A DNA stretch of 33,534 nucleotides. Source: Desulfamplus sp. (GTDB lineage Bacteria; Desulfobacterota; Desulfobacteria; Desulfobacterales; Desulfobacteraceae). The stretch is from the NCBI GenBank assembly GCA_015232465.1, contig JADFZO010000032.1:1-33534 (forward strand), read 5' to 3'. The notes beneath the pieces were generated by a model. The model had not been told where the DNA came from. It did not search any database and saw nothing but the letters and a program-made list of their open reading frames with translations. The translations under genes and the position numbers were made by a program. Every line of letters begins with the position of its first letter. The first letter of the stretch is position 1. Positions 24,456-33,534 of the stretch are shown here, in pieces.

Positions 24456-25421
24456 TCAAACATTATGACATGCAACCATTCTATTTGCAACCAGCCTTGA
24501 CTCTGGTGCTATTTGGGTGCATATATCAGTTACATGTGGGCATCTGCGATGAAATGTGCAGCCAGGCGGAGGATTTAGAGGCGATGGAAGCTCTCCTAAA
24601 AGGCGTATCTTTTTTTGCCGTGAATCAGGATTAACGCGGGGAGTTGCTGCAAGAAGTGCTATTGTGTAGGGGTGAAGTGGATTATCAAAGATTGTATTTT
24701 TCTCCCCTTGCTCCACAACCCGTCCAAGATACATAACCATAATTTCATGCGAGATAAGCCTCACTACGCTTAAATCGTGAGAGATAAATAGATAGGCTAA
24801 ATTCATCTCCTCTTGCAGATCCATAAGAAGATTTAGAGCCTGTGCCTGAACAGACACATCAAGTGCAGATACAGGCTCATCAGCAACCACAAGGTCGGGC
24901 TTTAGCATAAGTGCCCTTGCAATTGCCACTCTTTGACGCTGCCCACCTGAAAACATGTGCGGATAACGCATGTATTGCTCAGAAGTTAAACCAACCTTTT
25001 GCATAATTGCTAAAGATTTTTCACGCCTCTGATTTTTATTTAAATCTGTGTTTATGATTAAAGGCTCTTCAAGAATATCGCCAACCTTTTTACGAGGATT
25101 TAGCGAGCCATAGGGGTCTTGAAATACAATCTGCACTTTGCTTCTAAGCCCTCTTTTATCTGCTTTGCTGCTATTTACAACATTGATGCCAGAGATATTA
25201 AGCTCACCATAGGTTGGCTCTTCAATCATTGTTACTAAACGGGCAAGGGTAGATTTTCCACAGCCAGATTCGCCAACAACTGCAAGGGTTTTACCCTGCT
25301 CTATTAAAAATGATGCTCCATCAAGAGCCTTTAGATTTATATCTTTTTTTAAAAAGCCACCTTGCTTGATAGGATAGTATTTTTTTAGATTAGTTGCTAA
25401 AATTACTGGGCTGTTGCTCAT
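24456..25421 (-). CDS. Oligopeptide/dipeptide ABC transporter ATPase, OppF/DppF type
   Basis: The 321 residues carry Walker A GESGCGKS (50-57), Q-loop VFQDPYGSLNPR, signature FSGGQRQRVAIARAL, Walker B LVVADEPVSALD and the switch-His ISHDLS. The C-terminal oligopeptide-transporter extension follows, with Cys residues (GCTFHRRCPHVTDICTQ and a terminal ACHNV). That extension assigns it to the Opp/Dpp/nickel group. The ATG at 25421 has AAGGGAG upstream. It is transcribed divergently from the C permease gene (146-bp gap), whereas these ATPases usually sit last in an ABCDF operon. The substrate is unknown. Confidence 0.93.
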   Translation of the reverse strand: MSNSPVILATNLKKYYPIKQGGFLKKDINLKALDGASFLIEQGKTLAVVGESGCGKSTLARLVTMIEEPTYGELNISGINVVNSSKADKRGLRSKVQIVFQDPYGSLNPRKKVGDILEEPLIINTDLNKNQRREKSLAIMQKVGLTSEQYMRYPHMFSGGQRQRVAIARALMLKPDLVVADEPVSALDVSVQAQALNLLMDLQEEMNLAYLFISHDLSVVRLISHEIMVMYLGRVVEQGEKNTIFDNPLHPYTIALLAATPRVNPDSRQKKIRLLGELPSPLNPPPGCTFHRRCPHVTDICTQIAPESRLVANRMVACHNV

Positions 25422-25567
25422 TAAAGTAGCTCCCTTATTTTCATTTTTTCATTTAAATTTAATACTACTGGCTATAAATATTTGCCTTTAGAACATATAT
25501 ACGATATTTCAAGATAAAAACAATACCATATTTTGCAAAATCTTTAAGAGTTAGTGAGGTAAAAACT

Positions 25568-26470
25568 ATGCAGATGACATTAACTGAAATAACTGACAAT
25601 GAAAAAGTTCCGCCACACCCATTAAAAGAGTTTTGGAGATATTTTAGTGAAAATAGAGGTGCAGTAGTAGGACTCTATTTTATAGTTGCTGCAGTTCTTT
25701 GTGCTATTTTTGCCAATATAATCGCACCACATAGCCCATTTGACCAGTATAGAGATGCAATTTTACAACCCCCATTCTGGTTAGAGGGGGGGAATAGCAA
25801 ATTCTTGCTTGGAACTGATGATGTTGGAAGAGATATTTTATCTCGGCTGATATTTGGAGCACGTTTGAGCCTATTTGTTGGGGTTATTGTGGTTACAATC
25901 TCGCTTGCTGCTGGCATTGTTCTTGGGGTTACGGCTGGATATTTTGGTGGATTTTACGAAACTGTTATCATGCGTCTTATGGACATTATGCTTGCTCTGC
26001 CAAGTCTTTTGCTTGCTATGGCAATTGTTGCCATACTTGGTCCAAGTCTGCAAAACGCAATTCTTGCAATTGCAATTGTTGTACTTCCCCACTATGTGAG
26101 ATTGACCCGTGCATCTGTTATCTCAGAGAAAAATAAAGATTATGTTACAGCATCAAGGGTAAGCGGAGCTGGAGCGATTCGGTTGATGTTTGATGTAATT
26201 TTGCCAAACTGCATGGCTCCCCTTATTGTGCAGGCAACACTTGGCTTTTCTGCTGCAATTTTAGATGCTGCTGCTTTAGGATTTCTTGGTATGGGGGCAC
26301 AACCTCCAACACCTGAGTGGGGTGCAATGCTTGCAAACTCTTTGCAGTTTATCCAAAGGGCGTGGTGGGTTGTAACATTTCCGGGTGTTGCCATTTTATT
26401 GACTGTGCTTGCCTTTAACCTTGCTGGCGATGGTTTAAGAGATGCTCTTGATCCTAAAATGAAACGGTAA
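25568..26470 (+). CDS. Oligopeptide/dipeptide ABC transporter permease, OppC/DppC type
   Basis: This 300-residue inner-membrane protein has about six hydrophobic spans, starting near 33-53. The conserved DppC-type stretch GTDDVGRDILSRLIFGARLSLFVG and the EAA coupling loop (SRVSGAGAIRLMFDVILPN) are clear. After the first span lies an APHSPFDQY-like periplasmic segment. The ATG at 25568 has GTGAGGT upstream. It is followed 24 bp later by the D ATPase. Its usual partner permease (OppB/DppB) and the periplasmic binding protein are not in this window, so the transporter is incomplete here. Confidence 0.93.
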   Translation: MQMTLTEITDNEKVPPHPLKEFWRYFSENRGAVVGLYFIVAAVLCAIFANIIAPHSPFDQYRDAILQPPFWLEGGNSKFLLGTDDVGRDILSRLIFGARLSLFVGVIVVTISLAAGIVLGVTAGYFGGFYETVIMRLMDIMLALPSLLLAMAIVAILGPSLQNAILAIAIVVLPHYVRLTRASVISEKNKDYVTASRVSGAGAIRLMFDVILPNCMAPLIVQATLGFSAAILDAAALGFLGMGAQPPTPEWGAMLANSLQFIQRAWWVVTFPGVAILLTVLAFNLAGDGLRDALDPKMKR

Positions 26471-26494
26471 AGCAAAATCATAGGGAACTATACA

Positions 26495-27442
26495 ATGACA
26501 AATTTGGTAGAGATAAAAAATCTATCAGTAGATTTTGATGGATTTAAGGCTGTTGATGAGGTTGATCTAACTGTTGAAGCTGGCAAAGTTGTTGGAATTG
26601 TTGGAGAATCTGGATCAGGCAAGAGTGTAACTCAGTTGGCTTTAATGGGTCTTATCCCTTACCCTGGAACCATTAAAGCTGATACCTTGATCTTTAATGG
26701 CAATGATCTTCTTAAAATGGCAGACAAACAGCGAAGGCAGATTACTGGAAAAGAGGTCTCAATGATCTTTCAAGAGCCAATGACCAGCTTAAATCCATGT
26801 TTTACTGTTGAGTATCAGATAAGCGAGGCACTTAAAGTTCATGAGGGGGGAAATGCTCAAGAGAGACGAAAAAGGGTTATTGAGCTTCTTAATCAAGTTG
26901 GGATTCCAGCCCCTGAAAGTAGGCTAAAGAGCTTTCCACACCAGCTCTCTGGCGGAATGTGCCAACGTGTTATGATTGCAATGGCAATTGCCTGCAATCC
27001 AAGTCTTTTGATAGCTGATGAGCCAACCACTGCACTTGATGTTACTATTCAGGCTCAGATTTTGGAGCTTCTTGTTGATCTGCAAAAAAAAAACAACATG
27101 GCTCTGATTTTAATTACCCATGATATGGCTGTAATTGCTGAAACTGTGGAAGATGTGGTTGTTATGTATGCGGGGCAGGTTGTTGAGAAAAACAGTGCTC
27201 AAAATATCTTTAACTCACCTTCTCACCCTTACACATACGCCCTTTTGAATGCTCTGCCAGAGAGAAATCTTAACTCAAAGAGGCTTCCTACCATTTCGGG
27301 CATTGTTCCTGGAAAGTATAACCGTCCTAAAGGGTGTCTATTTCACCCGCGATGTGGCTTTGCTAAAGATATTTGCAAAACAACAACTCCATCATACGTT
27401 CAAAAAGATAGGGTTGCAGTAAGGTGTCATTTTCCGTTGTGA
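26495..27442 (+). CDS. Oligopeptide/dipeptide ABC transporter ATPase, OppD/DppD type
   Basis: The 315 residues include Walker A GESGSGKS (37-44), Q-loop [11 protein letters not shown], signature [16 protein letters not shown], Walker [13 protein letters not shown], the switch ITHDMAV, and the Cys-containing C-terminal extension ([16 protein letters not shown], final RCHF). The signature reads LSGGMCQR where LSGGMRQR or LSGGQRQR is more common. It pairs with the OppF-type ATPase encoded at 24456-25421. The ATG at 26495 follows AGGGAA. The next gene on the strand, the FecR-TPR-barrel gene, begins 44 bp later. Confidence 0.93.
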   Translation: MTNLVEIKNLSVDFDGFKAVDEVDLTVEAGKVVGIVGESGSGKSVTQLALMGLIPYPGTIKADTLIFNGNDLLKMADKQRRQITGKEVSMIFQEPMTSLNPCFTVEYQISEALKVHEGGNAQERRKRVIELLNQVGIPAPESRLKSFPHQLSGGMCQRVMIAMAIACNPSLLIADEPTTALDVTIQAQILELLVDLQKKNNMALILITHDMAVIAETVEDVVVMYAGQVVEKNSAQNIFNSPSHPYTYALLNALPERNLNSKRLPTISGIVPGKYNRPKGCLFHPRCGFAKDICKTTTPSYVQKDRVAVRCHFPL

Positions 27443-27486
27443 TGGGCTTTTAACCATTAAAAAATAAATTAAGGAGATGAGATCAA

Positions 27487-30400
27487 ATGGATACACAATC
27501 ATTAAAGTTTAATGCAAAAAAACTTCTCTTAAATCCTAAGATGCCAATCAAATATTACCCCCAATCCCCTGTCAAACTATTTAACAAGCTAAAAAATTTT
27601 ACCTGCACTCTATTTATCTCTATTTTTATATTCTCATTTTATCTGTTTGTTTGTGCTGATTATGCTCCAGCAGAAGAGACTGCTGCTGGAAAACTTGTCT
27701 TTTCTAATGGGACAGTTCTATTTTCACTTGATAAAGGTGCATCTTGGTCTCCTGTAGAGCCATTAATGGAGTTTCCAGAAGGGGCTTATATCAAAACAGG
27801 AGATGATGGTGAAGTTGCCTTAATGCTTAATGATAGATCGCAAATACGTTTAGCTGCAAACTCTGTATTGTATCTAAAATCAACTGGCTCTGCCCCTGGT
27901 GAAGCGGTTAATAAACCGGGTGCTCTTGATGTAATCTCTGGTAAAATGTGGTTTAGAAATAAACGAAAGGGTTCAAAACCAGTTTTTGGAACTCCTGTTG
28001 TCTCTGCTGCAATTAGGGGAACTGAAATGGCTCTATCTGTATCAGAAGATGGAACAACTGATGTTACTGTTCTTGAGGGTATTGTGCGATGCGTCAATCT
28101 TCAAGGCGAGGCAATTATATCAAGAGGAGAGGTTGCAACTGCAAAAAAAGATTTAGCTCCAGTTATAACAAAACTATTAAAACCAGAAAAAAGCGTTCAG
28201 TGGCTCTTGCTCACACCAGAGATTATAGGTCCTTCTGATGCTGAGTTTATCAAAAATTTTGATCTTTCAAATAAAAGCTCTGTTGAGCTAAATGGCATCA
28301 AAGTTGCTCAAAAGGCTATGGAGCTGCTTATTCAAGGCGAAGATGGTGCTCTTGAGACTGCACAAAATGGGGTTTCTCTTGCACCAAACAGAGCCTCAAC
28401 CCATGTGGCATTGGCAACTGTTTTGCAGTCAAGAGGTCGATTTGAGGAGGGGTTAAAAGAGGCAGAGATAGCTCAAAATCTTGATCCTTTATCTGTTCCA
28501 GCATTGATAAGAGCGGTTGAGCTTCTTTTGGGGCTTGATAGGGTTAGTCAGGCTCAAGAAAGGATCGCAATATTTAATGGGGCTGACATAAGAATTGATA
28601 TGCTAAAGGGTTACATTGCACTCATAAAACTTGATTCAACTGCTGCTGAAATCCATTTTAGGAAGGCAATTGAGCAAAAAAGAGATTTAGCTCCAGCATA
28701 TTTAGGGCTTGGGCTTTCACTTTACCATCAAAAACATACAGCAGAAGGTCTTGAGAATATGGAAAAAGCCTCTCTGCTTGAGCCTCTTGCTGCATATCCT
28801 CATAACTATCTTGCAAAAGCCCAGTATGAGCTTGGAGAGAGATATGAGGCTGAAGTTGAATTAAATAGAGCTGCGACTCTTGATCCTTATGATCCAACCC
28901 CATACATCTATCTTGCCACCATTTTTGCTGATAACTACAGACCAGGGGAAGGGATTAGAGCTTTAGAAAAATCTATTGCCCTAAATGACAACAGATTGGC
29001 AACCAGATCACGCTATCTGCTTGATCAAGATAGATCATCTAAAAATATCTCACTTGCTTGGTCTTTAACCACAATGGGGCTTTACGAATGGGCAGATTCA
29101 AAGGGTGATTTGGCAGTTTGGGACGATGAGTCAAACAGCAGTGCCTATCTTTTCAGGGCAGCTAAAGCACAAATTATGGGGCAGGTTGATGCAGATACAA
29201 TTGGAGATATGAAAAGGGCTGAGCTTTTAAAACCAATTAATGCCAACACCTACACAAGCTATAATGATTACCAAAATCTTCTTGAGATGCCTGAGATTAA
29301 AGGAAGTGTTACACTAAATGGGGGGACAGATAAAACAGGAGTTGGGGTAGTGAGTTTGAATGGAGCTAACAGATCAACTGCATTTAAAGGATTGGCAAGC
29401 TACAATACAACTGATGGTCCATTTGATGGCACTGGCAACTCCTCTTCTGAAGGCAGTATAAGTGTAAAACAATCTATCACCTCAAACCATGAGATTCTTG
29501 CCCAAATTCGCACCATTAAAGGCGATTTAGAAGATAGCTCACCATGGCAGGATAGCCGTATTGAGCCAACAGATATTAACATAGACCATGAACTGCTTGA
29601 AGGCTCAATTGGCTACCATTGGCACCAAGGGGCTGGAAGAGATTTGATGGCTCTTGTGCAGGCTCAAGCAAAAGAGAGTGATTCTGACACTTTTATCAGA
29701 AAATATATGTCATCTATAGATATAACCCAAGTTAATCAGAAAACGCTCATAAATGATAGTGATACTCTGCGTGCTGAAATGGTGCAGCTCTTTAGACTGA
29801 ACAGTGATAGTTTTGGAGATCATAAAATATCTTTTGGTCTATCATACTCAACAAAAGAAGCATCATCAGAGAGAGTTTCAAAACTCTATTACGAACCACA
29901 CAGCCCTTTTTTCCAATCAGATTCAAGAGGTTACACTTCAGATGAACCTGATAAAAAAGAGAAGAGACTATTTTTTAGGGATATATGGTCAATTTCAGAT
30001 AGTTTTAATGTTGATTATGGTATGGCTTGGTGTGAGCTTGAAAATATCACATTAAATCTTGATGATATTAACCTGAATAATGAATTTGAAACTACAGACA
30101 AATGGCTGCCCCATTTAGGTTTTATGTGGAAAATGTCGCCATTTGATACTCTAAAAGTTGGATATTTTAAAGAATCAGAACCCAATGTTTTAAGCGGAAC
30201 TTTGCAACCAGTTGAGACTGCTGGTTTTTCAAGGGTGTTTGGATCACCTCAAGGAACATTTACGGAGTTTTATGGTGCTGGGTGGGACAGACAATTTTCT
30301 GAAAAACTCTTTACAAGGGCGGAAATCTATCATAAAAAGAGACAATTTGCGGAAAATTTTACATCACATATTGATATTCCAGCCACTAACGATGCAAAAA

Positions 30401-30840
30401 ACAATCTTTTGTGGTATGATGAGAGCCAAGATATTGCCCGATTGACGTTTGAGTATCTTATGACTGATCGTTTTGCACTCTCTATGACCTATCAGTTTAC
30501 AGACCACAACACAGAGAGCGGAGTTGATAGAAACAGAGTTGACAATGATCTTGGTGTAAATTTTACATGGGTACATCCATCTGGAGTAAGGTTGCAAAAT
30601 AGTTGGTGGTTTATGAGTCAAAAAGAGAAAAGCGGTTATTTAAATCCTGTTGATGAAGATTTTATCATTGCAAGCATCTCTGCTGAAAAATCTCTTTTTG
30701 ACAAGCGGCTGCTTCTTGTTGCAAAGTGGGAGAATATTTTTGATGAAAAATATACCTATTTTGTTTCTGACACCACAGAAAGCTCGCAGCTTCCTTGGCA
30801 GGGTTCGTTTGCAAGCGTTGGGTTGCAGTGGAATTTTTAA
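27487..30840 (+). CDS. FecR domain-TPR-outer-membrane beta-barrel fusion protein
   Basis: The 1117-residue protein starts with a long N-terminus leading to a signal peptide (hydrophobic core about 40-57, likely cleavage near 58-63). A FecR-like domain follows (about 68-225: GTVLFSLDKG, EFPEGAYIKTG, the RSQIRLAANS core and AAIRGTE). TPR-like repeats occupy about 285-505 (GRFEEGLKEAEIAQNLDP and similar). From about 600 to the end, alternating polar and aromatic strands read like an outer-membrane beta-barrel, ending in Phe (SFASVGLQWNF). FecR/TPR would be periplasmic and the barrel in the outer membrane. No TonB box or plug was recognised. The ATG at 27487 has AAGGAG at 27471-27476. It precedes the secreted repeat protein gene by 81 bp. 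Function is unknown: transport, secretion or adhesion. Confidence 0.85.
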   Translation: MDTQSLKFNAKKLLLNPKMPIKYYPQSPVKLFNKLKNFTCTLFISIFIFSFYLFVCADYAPAEETAAGKLVFSNGTVLFSLDKGASWSPVEPLMEFPEGAYIKTGDDGEVALMLNDRSQIRLAANSVLYLKSTGSAPGEAVNKPGALDVISGKMWFRNKRKGSKPVFGTPVVSAAIRGTEMALSVSEDGTTDVTVLEGIVRCVNLQGEAIISRGEVATAKKDLAPVITKLLKPEKSVQWLLLTPEIIGPSDAEFIKNFDLSNKSSVELNGIKVAQKAMELLIQGEDGALETAQNGVSLAPNRASTHVALATVLQSRGRFEEGLKEAEIAQNLDPLSVPALIRAVELLLGLDRVSQAQERIAIFNGADIRIDMLKGYIALIKLDSTAAEIHFRKAIEQKRDLAPAYLGLGLSLYHQKHTAEGLENMEKASLLEPLAAYPHNYLAKAQYELGERYEAEVELNRAATLDPYDPTPYIYLATIFADNYRPGEGIRALEKSIALNDNRLATRSRYLLDQDRSSKNISLAWSLTTMGLYEWADSKGDLAVWDDESNSSAYLFRAAKAQIMGQVDADTIGDMKRAELLKPINANTYTSYNDYQNLLEMPEIKGSVTLNGGTDKTGVGVVSLNGANRSTAFKGLASYNTTDGPFDGTGNSSSEGSISVKQSITSNHEILAQIRTIKGDLEDSSPWQDSRIEPTDINIDHELLEGSIGYHWHQGAGRDLMALVQAQAKESDSDTFIRKYMSSIDITQVNQKTLINDSDTLRAEMVQLFRLNSDSFGDHKISFGLSYSTKEASSERVSKLYYEPHSPFFQSDSRGYTSDEPDKKEKRLFFRDIWSISDSFNVDYGMAWCELENITLNLDDINLNNEFETTDKWLPHLGFMWKMSPFDTLKVGYFKESEPNVLSGTLQPVETAGFSRVFGSPQGTFTEFYGAGWDRQFSEKLFTRAEIYHKKRQFAENFTSHIDIPATNDAKNNLLWYDESQDIARLTFEYLMTDRFALSMTYQFTDHNTESGVDRNRVDNDLGVNFTWVHPSGVRLQNSWWFMSQKEKSGYLNPVDEDFIIASISAEKSLFDKRLLLVAKWENIFDEKYTYFVSDTTESSQLPWQGSFASVGLQWNF

Positions 30841-30860
30841 AATGAAAATAGCCATTACAA

Positions 30861-30886
30861 AATCCTCAGTTATGAGGATTGTTTTA
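30861..30886 (+). terminator. Hairpin between the barrel gene and the repeat-protein gene
   Basis: AATCCTCA (30861-30868) and TGAGGATT (30873-30880) form a perfect 8-bp stem with loop GTTA, followed by GTTTTA. This could terminate or attenuate transcription after the barrel gene, so that the next gene is expressed at a different level. Confidence 0.55.
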
Positions 30887-30921
30887 TAAATACCAAAATG
30901 TATTATTTAAAAGGAGAAGTT

Positions 30922-33534
30922 ATGGATTATGTTCTCAAGCGTTTAAAATGGTCTATTGTTTTTGTTTTTTTTGCCTGTCTTGCCACGCCTGCGTTTTCAG
31001 CAGTGGGTACAGGCACTATTTCAGGCACTGTTTATGATAGCAGTGGCACAACCCCTATTATTGAGACATCTGTTTATGTCTCGATCTACAAGCCTGGTAT
31101 ATGCGGTAAAACAGATTGGGTTGCAAGTATCCAAACTGACACTACAAACGGAACTTACACCTTCTCAGATGTTGCACCCGGAAGTTACTATGTTCGTGCA
31201 GAATCAAGTGCTACAAATTACTTAACAGAGTGGTGGGCAAGCCCTTTAAGCCAAATCGCTCAAAGCAGTGCACAGACTGTGCTGGTTAGTGACGGAGGGG
31301 CGATTACTGGAATTGATTTTCAATTAGATAAAGGTGCAAGCATCTCTGGCACACTTTATAAACGAGATGGAGTAACACCTGTTATTGGAGAATCTGTAAC
31401 GGTTTCTCTCTATAACTCAAAATGTGGCTCATCTATTAAGTCTACTTCAAGTAGTTCTCTTGATGGAACTTTTTACTTTAATCAACTTGCTGCTGGCACT
31501 TACTACCTTAAGACTTATCGCACACAAACTCAAACTACTAACTTCTCTCCTCAATGGTGGACAACATCTGGAGCCGTTGAGGATTGCTCATTGGCAGAAA
31601 GCATTCCTCTTGCTGCTGAAGAGACTTTAAGCGGTAAAAATTTTACTCTTAACCACGGTGCTACAATCTCTGGCAGCTTTTATGAATCTGACGGAGTTAC
31701 ACCAATCACAACTATATCAGGTCAGGTCGAACTTCTAACTGTAACCACATATGGATACACCTATCTTTACAACACATCTATCTCTAATGGCACTTATTCA
31801 ATAAGTGCCATTCCAGCAGGTCAATACTACCTCAAATTCTATAGTAACAGCAGTTTAAATTATATTGATGGCTTTTGGTCAACCTCTGGAGTCAACCCAT
31901 TGCAGAGCAGTGCAGAGGTTATAACGGTAACTCAAGGACAAAGCTATGCAGGCAAGAATTTTCTATTAAGTAGAGGTGGGACGATATCAGGTAAAGTCTA
32001 TAAAAGCGATGGAAGCACACCAATTGGCTCACCATACTTAAATATTTATGTATATACTGGAACATCATGCAACGGCTCATCGTTTAAAGGCACAGGTGTA
32101 AATACTTCTGACAGTAGCTATATTATAAGCGGCTTGCCACCCGGAACATACTATTTACAATCGTATTCTTATCAAAGCAATACAGAAACTACATATAACC
32201 AAATTCCAGTTAATGAGTGGTGGAATTCACAAGGTAGTAATTTTGAATGTAGCAATGCTCAATCTATTACCATAACTGGTCAGGAGACTATAACAGATAC
32301 AAACTTCCAGCTTGACAGTGGAGGAACAATATCTGGCACCGTGTTTGGTGCGGACGGCATGAGCCCATTGATGTGTGCCTACACAGATATATATCTTTAT
32401 AAAGGTGATCCGTGTGGAAACTATCAACGAATTACCTATGCCAACCACATAAACACATACGATATAAATAGCACTGGTAAATATTTCATTGGTGGCATTC
32501 CAGTAAATACACCTGTGTACATTCAAGCCCATGTTCAAGACTATTTGGGCAACTATAAAAGTTTTTGGTGGTCTTTAGCTGGTGGTTCTGAGGAGTGCAG
32601 CGGGGCAGCCCCTCTCTCAATAACCGCCAATGGCGATAGCTTAACTGATAAAAACTTTATTTTTCAGATGGGTTCAACTGGAACAGCATCAATATCTGGA
32701 ACAGTCTATAAAAGTGATGGAGTTACGCCATTGCAGAGTGTTGCAATTAGTGTCTATTCTGCAAGCACTATGCAATCGGTTGCTACTGGACACACTGACT
32801 CTTATGGTAACTACACAATATCTGGATTGGCTCCTGGCTCATATTTAGTTAAAGCATCAGGCAGCAGTAGCTACACAAGCGAGTGGTGGGCATCAGATGG
32901 CAGTACAACTAACGCTGATGCTGCTCAATACATACCTATAGAGACTGATGGTCAAACAGTTAGCGGGAAAAATTTTCAATTGGAGCCATACACAACTCCT
33001 CCAGACCCCTACTATCCACCAGACCCTGTAACTCCTCCTGTAACTCCACCAGTAACACCCCCTGTGGTTGATCCAGTTATAGTTGTAGATGATCTTACTG
33101 ACATTATTGAAGTGAAAGATATCAAGGATATAGATAATTTAAATAAATATGCTGAATTTATAAAAGATAGCCTGCCACAAGATGGCACACCTCCGTCAGA
33201 TGAGATTGTTAATTCTACAAATGCCATTATCACAAATGCGGGCAATATGGTAGAGGATGCAAACAGCCGTCTTCAAGCTGGAACTATTGAGCCAGAGCAA
33301 GCATTAACAACAATAGATGCCCTTGATAATGTGATTGAAGTTGGAGCACTTGTTGCTAAAGATGGCGGAGCTATAAATATCAACAATGTTGCAAATAGCA
33401 TAGGTACAGTTGAAAATCTTGTTATTAACTCAATTGAGCAAGATGCAACTGCACAGCAGATGTATAATGCCTCAGTTCCAATTAATAACATACTTGGAAA
33501 TATGCCTGATGTGATGAATGTTGCTACAAAAACT
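30922..33534 (+). CDS. Secreted repeat protein with six carboxypeptidase-regulatory/prealbumin-like domains (3' end missing)
   Basis: The frame stays open from the ATG at 30922 to the right edge (871 codons), so the C-terminus lies outside. AAGGAG sits at 30911-30916. A signal peptide is clear (residues 1 to about 26, cleavage near AFS-A). Six repeats of about 105-118 residues follow, starting near 30, 138, 246, 352, 467 and 587. Each begins with an ISGTVY-like strand and an SDGVTP-like turn, has a GxYxxxxLxPGxYYL core and an FW or EWW motif, and ends near KNFxL. This pattern suggests stacked Ig-like carboxypeptidase-regulatory domains. A Pro-rich hinge (about 691-715) leads to a helical region (720-871). 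No enzymatic motif is visible. It is probably a surface or adhesive protein, perhaps handled by the upstream barrel protein (inference). Confidence 0.85.
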   Translation, partial: MDYVLKRLKWSIVFVFFACLATPAFSAVGTGTISGTVYDSSGTTPIIETSVYVSIYKPGICGKTDWVASIQTDTTNGTYTFSDVAPGSYYVRAESSATNYLTEWWASPLSQIAQSSAQTVLVSDGGAITGIDFQLDKGASISGTLYKRDGVTPVIGESVTVSLYNSKCGSSIKSTSSSSLDGTFYFNQLAAGTYYLKTYRTQTQTTNFSPQWWTTSGAVEDCSLAESIPLAAEETLSGKNFTLNHGATISGSFYESDGVTPITTISGQVELLTVTTYGYTYLYNTSISNGTYSISAIPAGQYYLKFYSNSSLNYIDGFWSTSGVNPLQSSAEVITVTQGQSYAGKNFLLSRGGTISGKVYKSDGSTPIGSPYLNIYVYTGTSCNGSSFKGTGVNTSDSSYIISGLPPGTYYLQSYSYQSNTETTYNQIPVNEWWNSQGSNFECSNAQSITITGQETITDTNFQLDSGGTISGTVFGADGMSPLMCAYTDIYLYKGDPCGNYQRITYANHINTYDINSTGKYFIGGIPVNTPVYIQAHVQDYLGNYKSFWWSLAGGSEECSGAAPLSITANGDSLTDKNFIFQMGSTGTASISGTVYKSDGVTPLQSVAISVYSASTMQSVATGHTDSYGNYTISGLAPGSYLVKASGSSSYTSEWWASDGSTTNADAAQYIPIETDGQTVSGKNFQLEPYTTPPDPYYPPDPVTPPVTPPVTPPVVDPVIVVDDLTDIIEVKDIKDIDNLNKYAEFIKDSLPQDGTPPSDEIVNSTNAIITNAGNMVEDANSRLQAGTIEPEQALTTIDALDNVIEVGALVAKDGGAININNVANSIGTVENLVINSIEQDATAQQMYNASVPINNILGNMPDVMNVATKT
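31009..32991 (+). repeat. Six diverged about 330-bp domain repeats
   Basis: The repeats lie near 31009, 31333, 31657, 31975, 32320 and 32680. Protein-level landmarks (ISGT, EWW-type motif, KNFxL) recur in each, but the DNA is well diverged, so these are old domain copies rather than recent duplications. Confidence 0.8.
33025..33063 (+). repeat. 12-bp tandem repeat encoding a PVTP-type proline hinge
   Basis: Three units of about 12 bp (CCTGTAACTCCT and variants at 33025, 33037 and 33049) encode PVTPPVTPPVTP. They form a hinge between the six-repeat region and the helical C-terminal part. Confidence 0.85.

Noticed and set aside
32227-32538. Minus-strand frame of 103 codons in the repeat-protein region
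   Set aside because: The + strand has a continuous 871-codon frame with signal peptide and repeating domains; this is its shadow.

Overview
The window is about 33.5 kb of AT-rich bacterial chromosome with tightly packed genes. It encodes a complete Gram-negative envelope: a PqiC-type outer-membrane lipoprotein, OmpA-like peptidoglycan binding, and an outer-membrane barrel. Gene style and content suggest a Desulfobacterota (deltaproteobacterial, Desulfobacterales-like) organism. The pointers are cobalamin genes, a divergent FeoB beside a DtxR-FeoA fusion regulator, REC-HATPase and PAS-PP2C signalling proteins, and very large FecR/TPR and repeat-rich surface proteins. The taxonomic assignment is an inference, not something the sequence proves.

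Region 1 (1-8801, all + strand) is mostly housekeeping and cofactor metabolism. It holds a phosphopantetheinyl transferase, ftsH-folP (4-bp overlap), type III pantothenate kinase (coaX), a PqiC-like lipoprotein, a plant/cyanobacterial-type dapB, a GntR/FadR regulator, and two cobalamin genes (threonine-phosphate decarboxylase cobD and cbiB). A tRNA-Leu(CAG) gene with encoded CCA follows on the minus strand at 8900-8986.

Region 2 (9119-13752, + strand) looks like one operon for flavin synthesis and translation: ribF, def, fmt, rsmB, rpe. It ends at a hairpin shared with a convergent gene. Several starts in regions 1 and 2 are TTG, two of them in TTGA stop/start overlaps.

Region 3 (13806-17018, - strand) is accessory: a P-loop protein of unknown function, a PAP2 phosphatase, a MazF-type toxin with its antitoxin, and a response regulator fused to an RsbW-like kinase domain. 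A 301-bp divergent intergenic region with a strong dyad separates it from feoB and the DtxR-FeoA regulator, an iron uptake unit (17320-20010, + strand).

Region 4 (20093-24427) has two adjacent minus-strand coiled-coil genes. One is a 694-residue protein with a long predicted cytoplasmic coiled coil, one membrane span and a periplasmic OmpA domain. The other is a 304-residue soluble coiled coil containing a 42-bp tandem repeat. Divergent to them is a PAS-PP2C (SpoIIE-type) phosphatase with a cysteine-rich PAS domain. This is the best candidate here for an undescribed system: an envelope-anchored filament or scaffold next to a phosphatase switch.

Region 5 (24456-27442) carries an incomplete oligopeptide ABC transporter. 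The F ATPase is divergent from the C permease and D ATPase, and no B permease or binding protein is present. Region 6 (27487-33534, + strand) encodes a 1117-residue protein reading as signal peptide, FecR, TPR and outer-membrane barrel. It is followed by a secreted protein with six about 110-residue repeats that runs off the right edge. The pair may form an outer-membrane export or display unit; that is inference.
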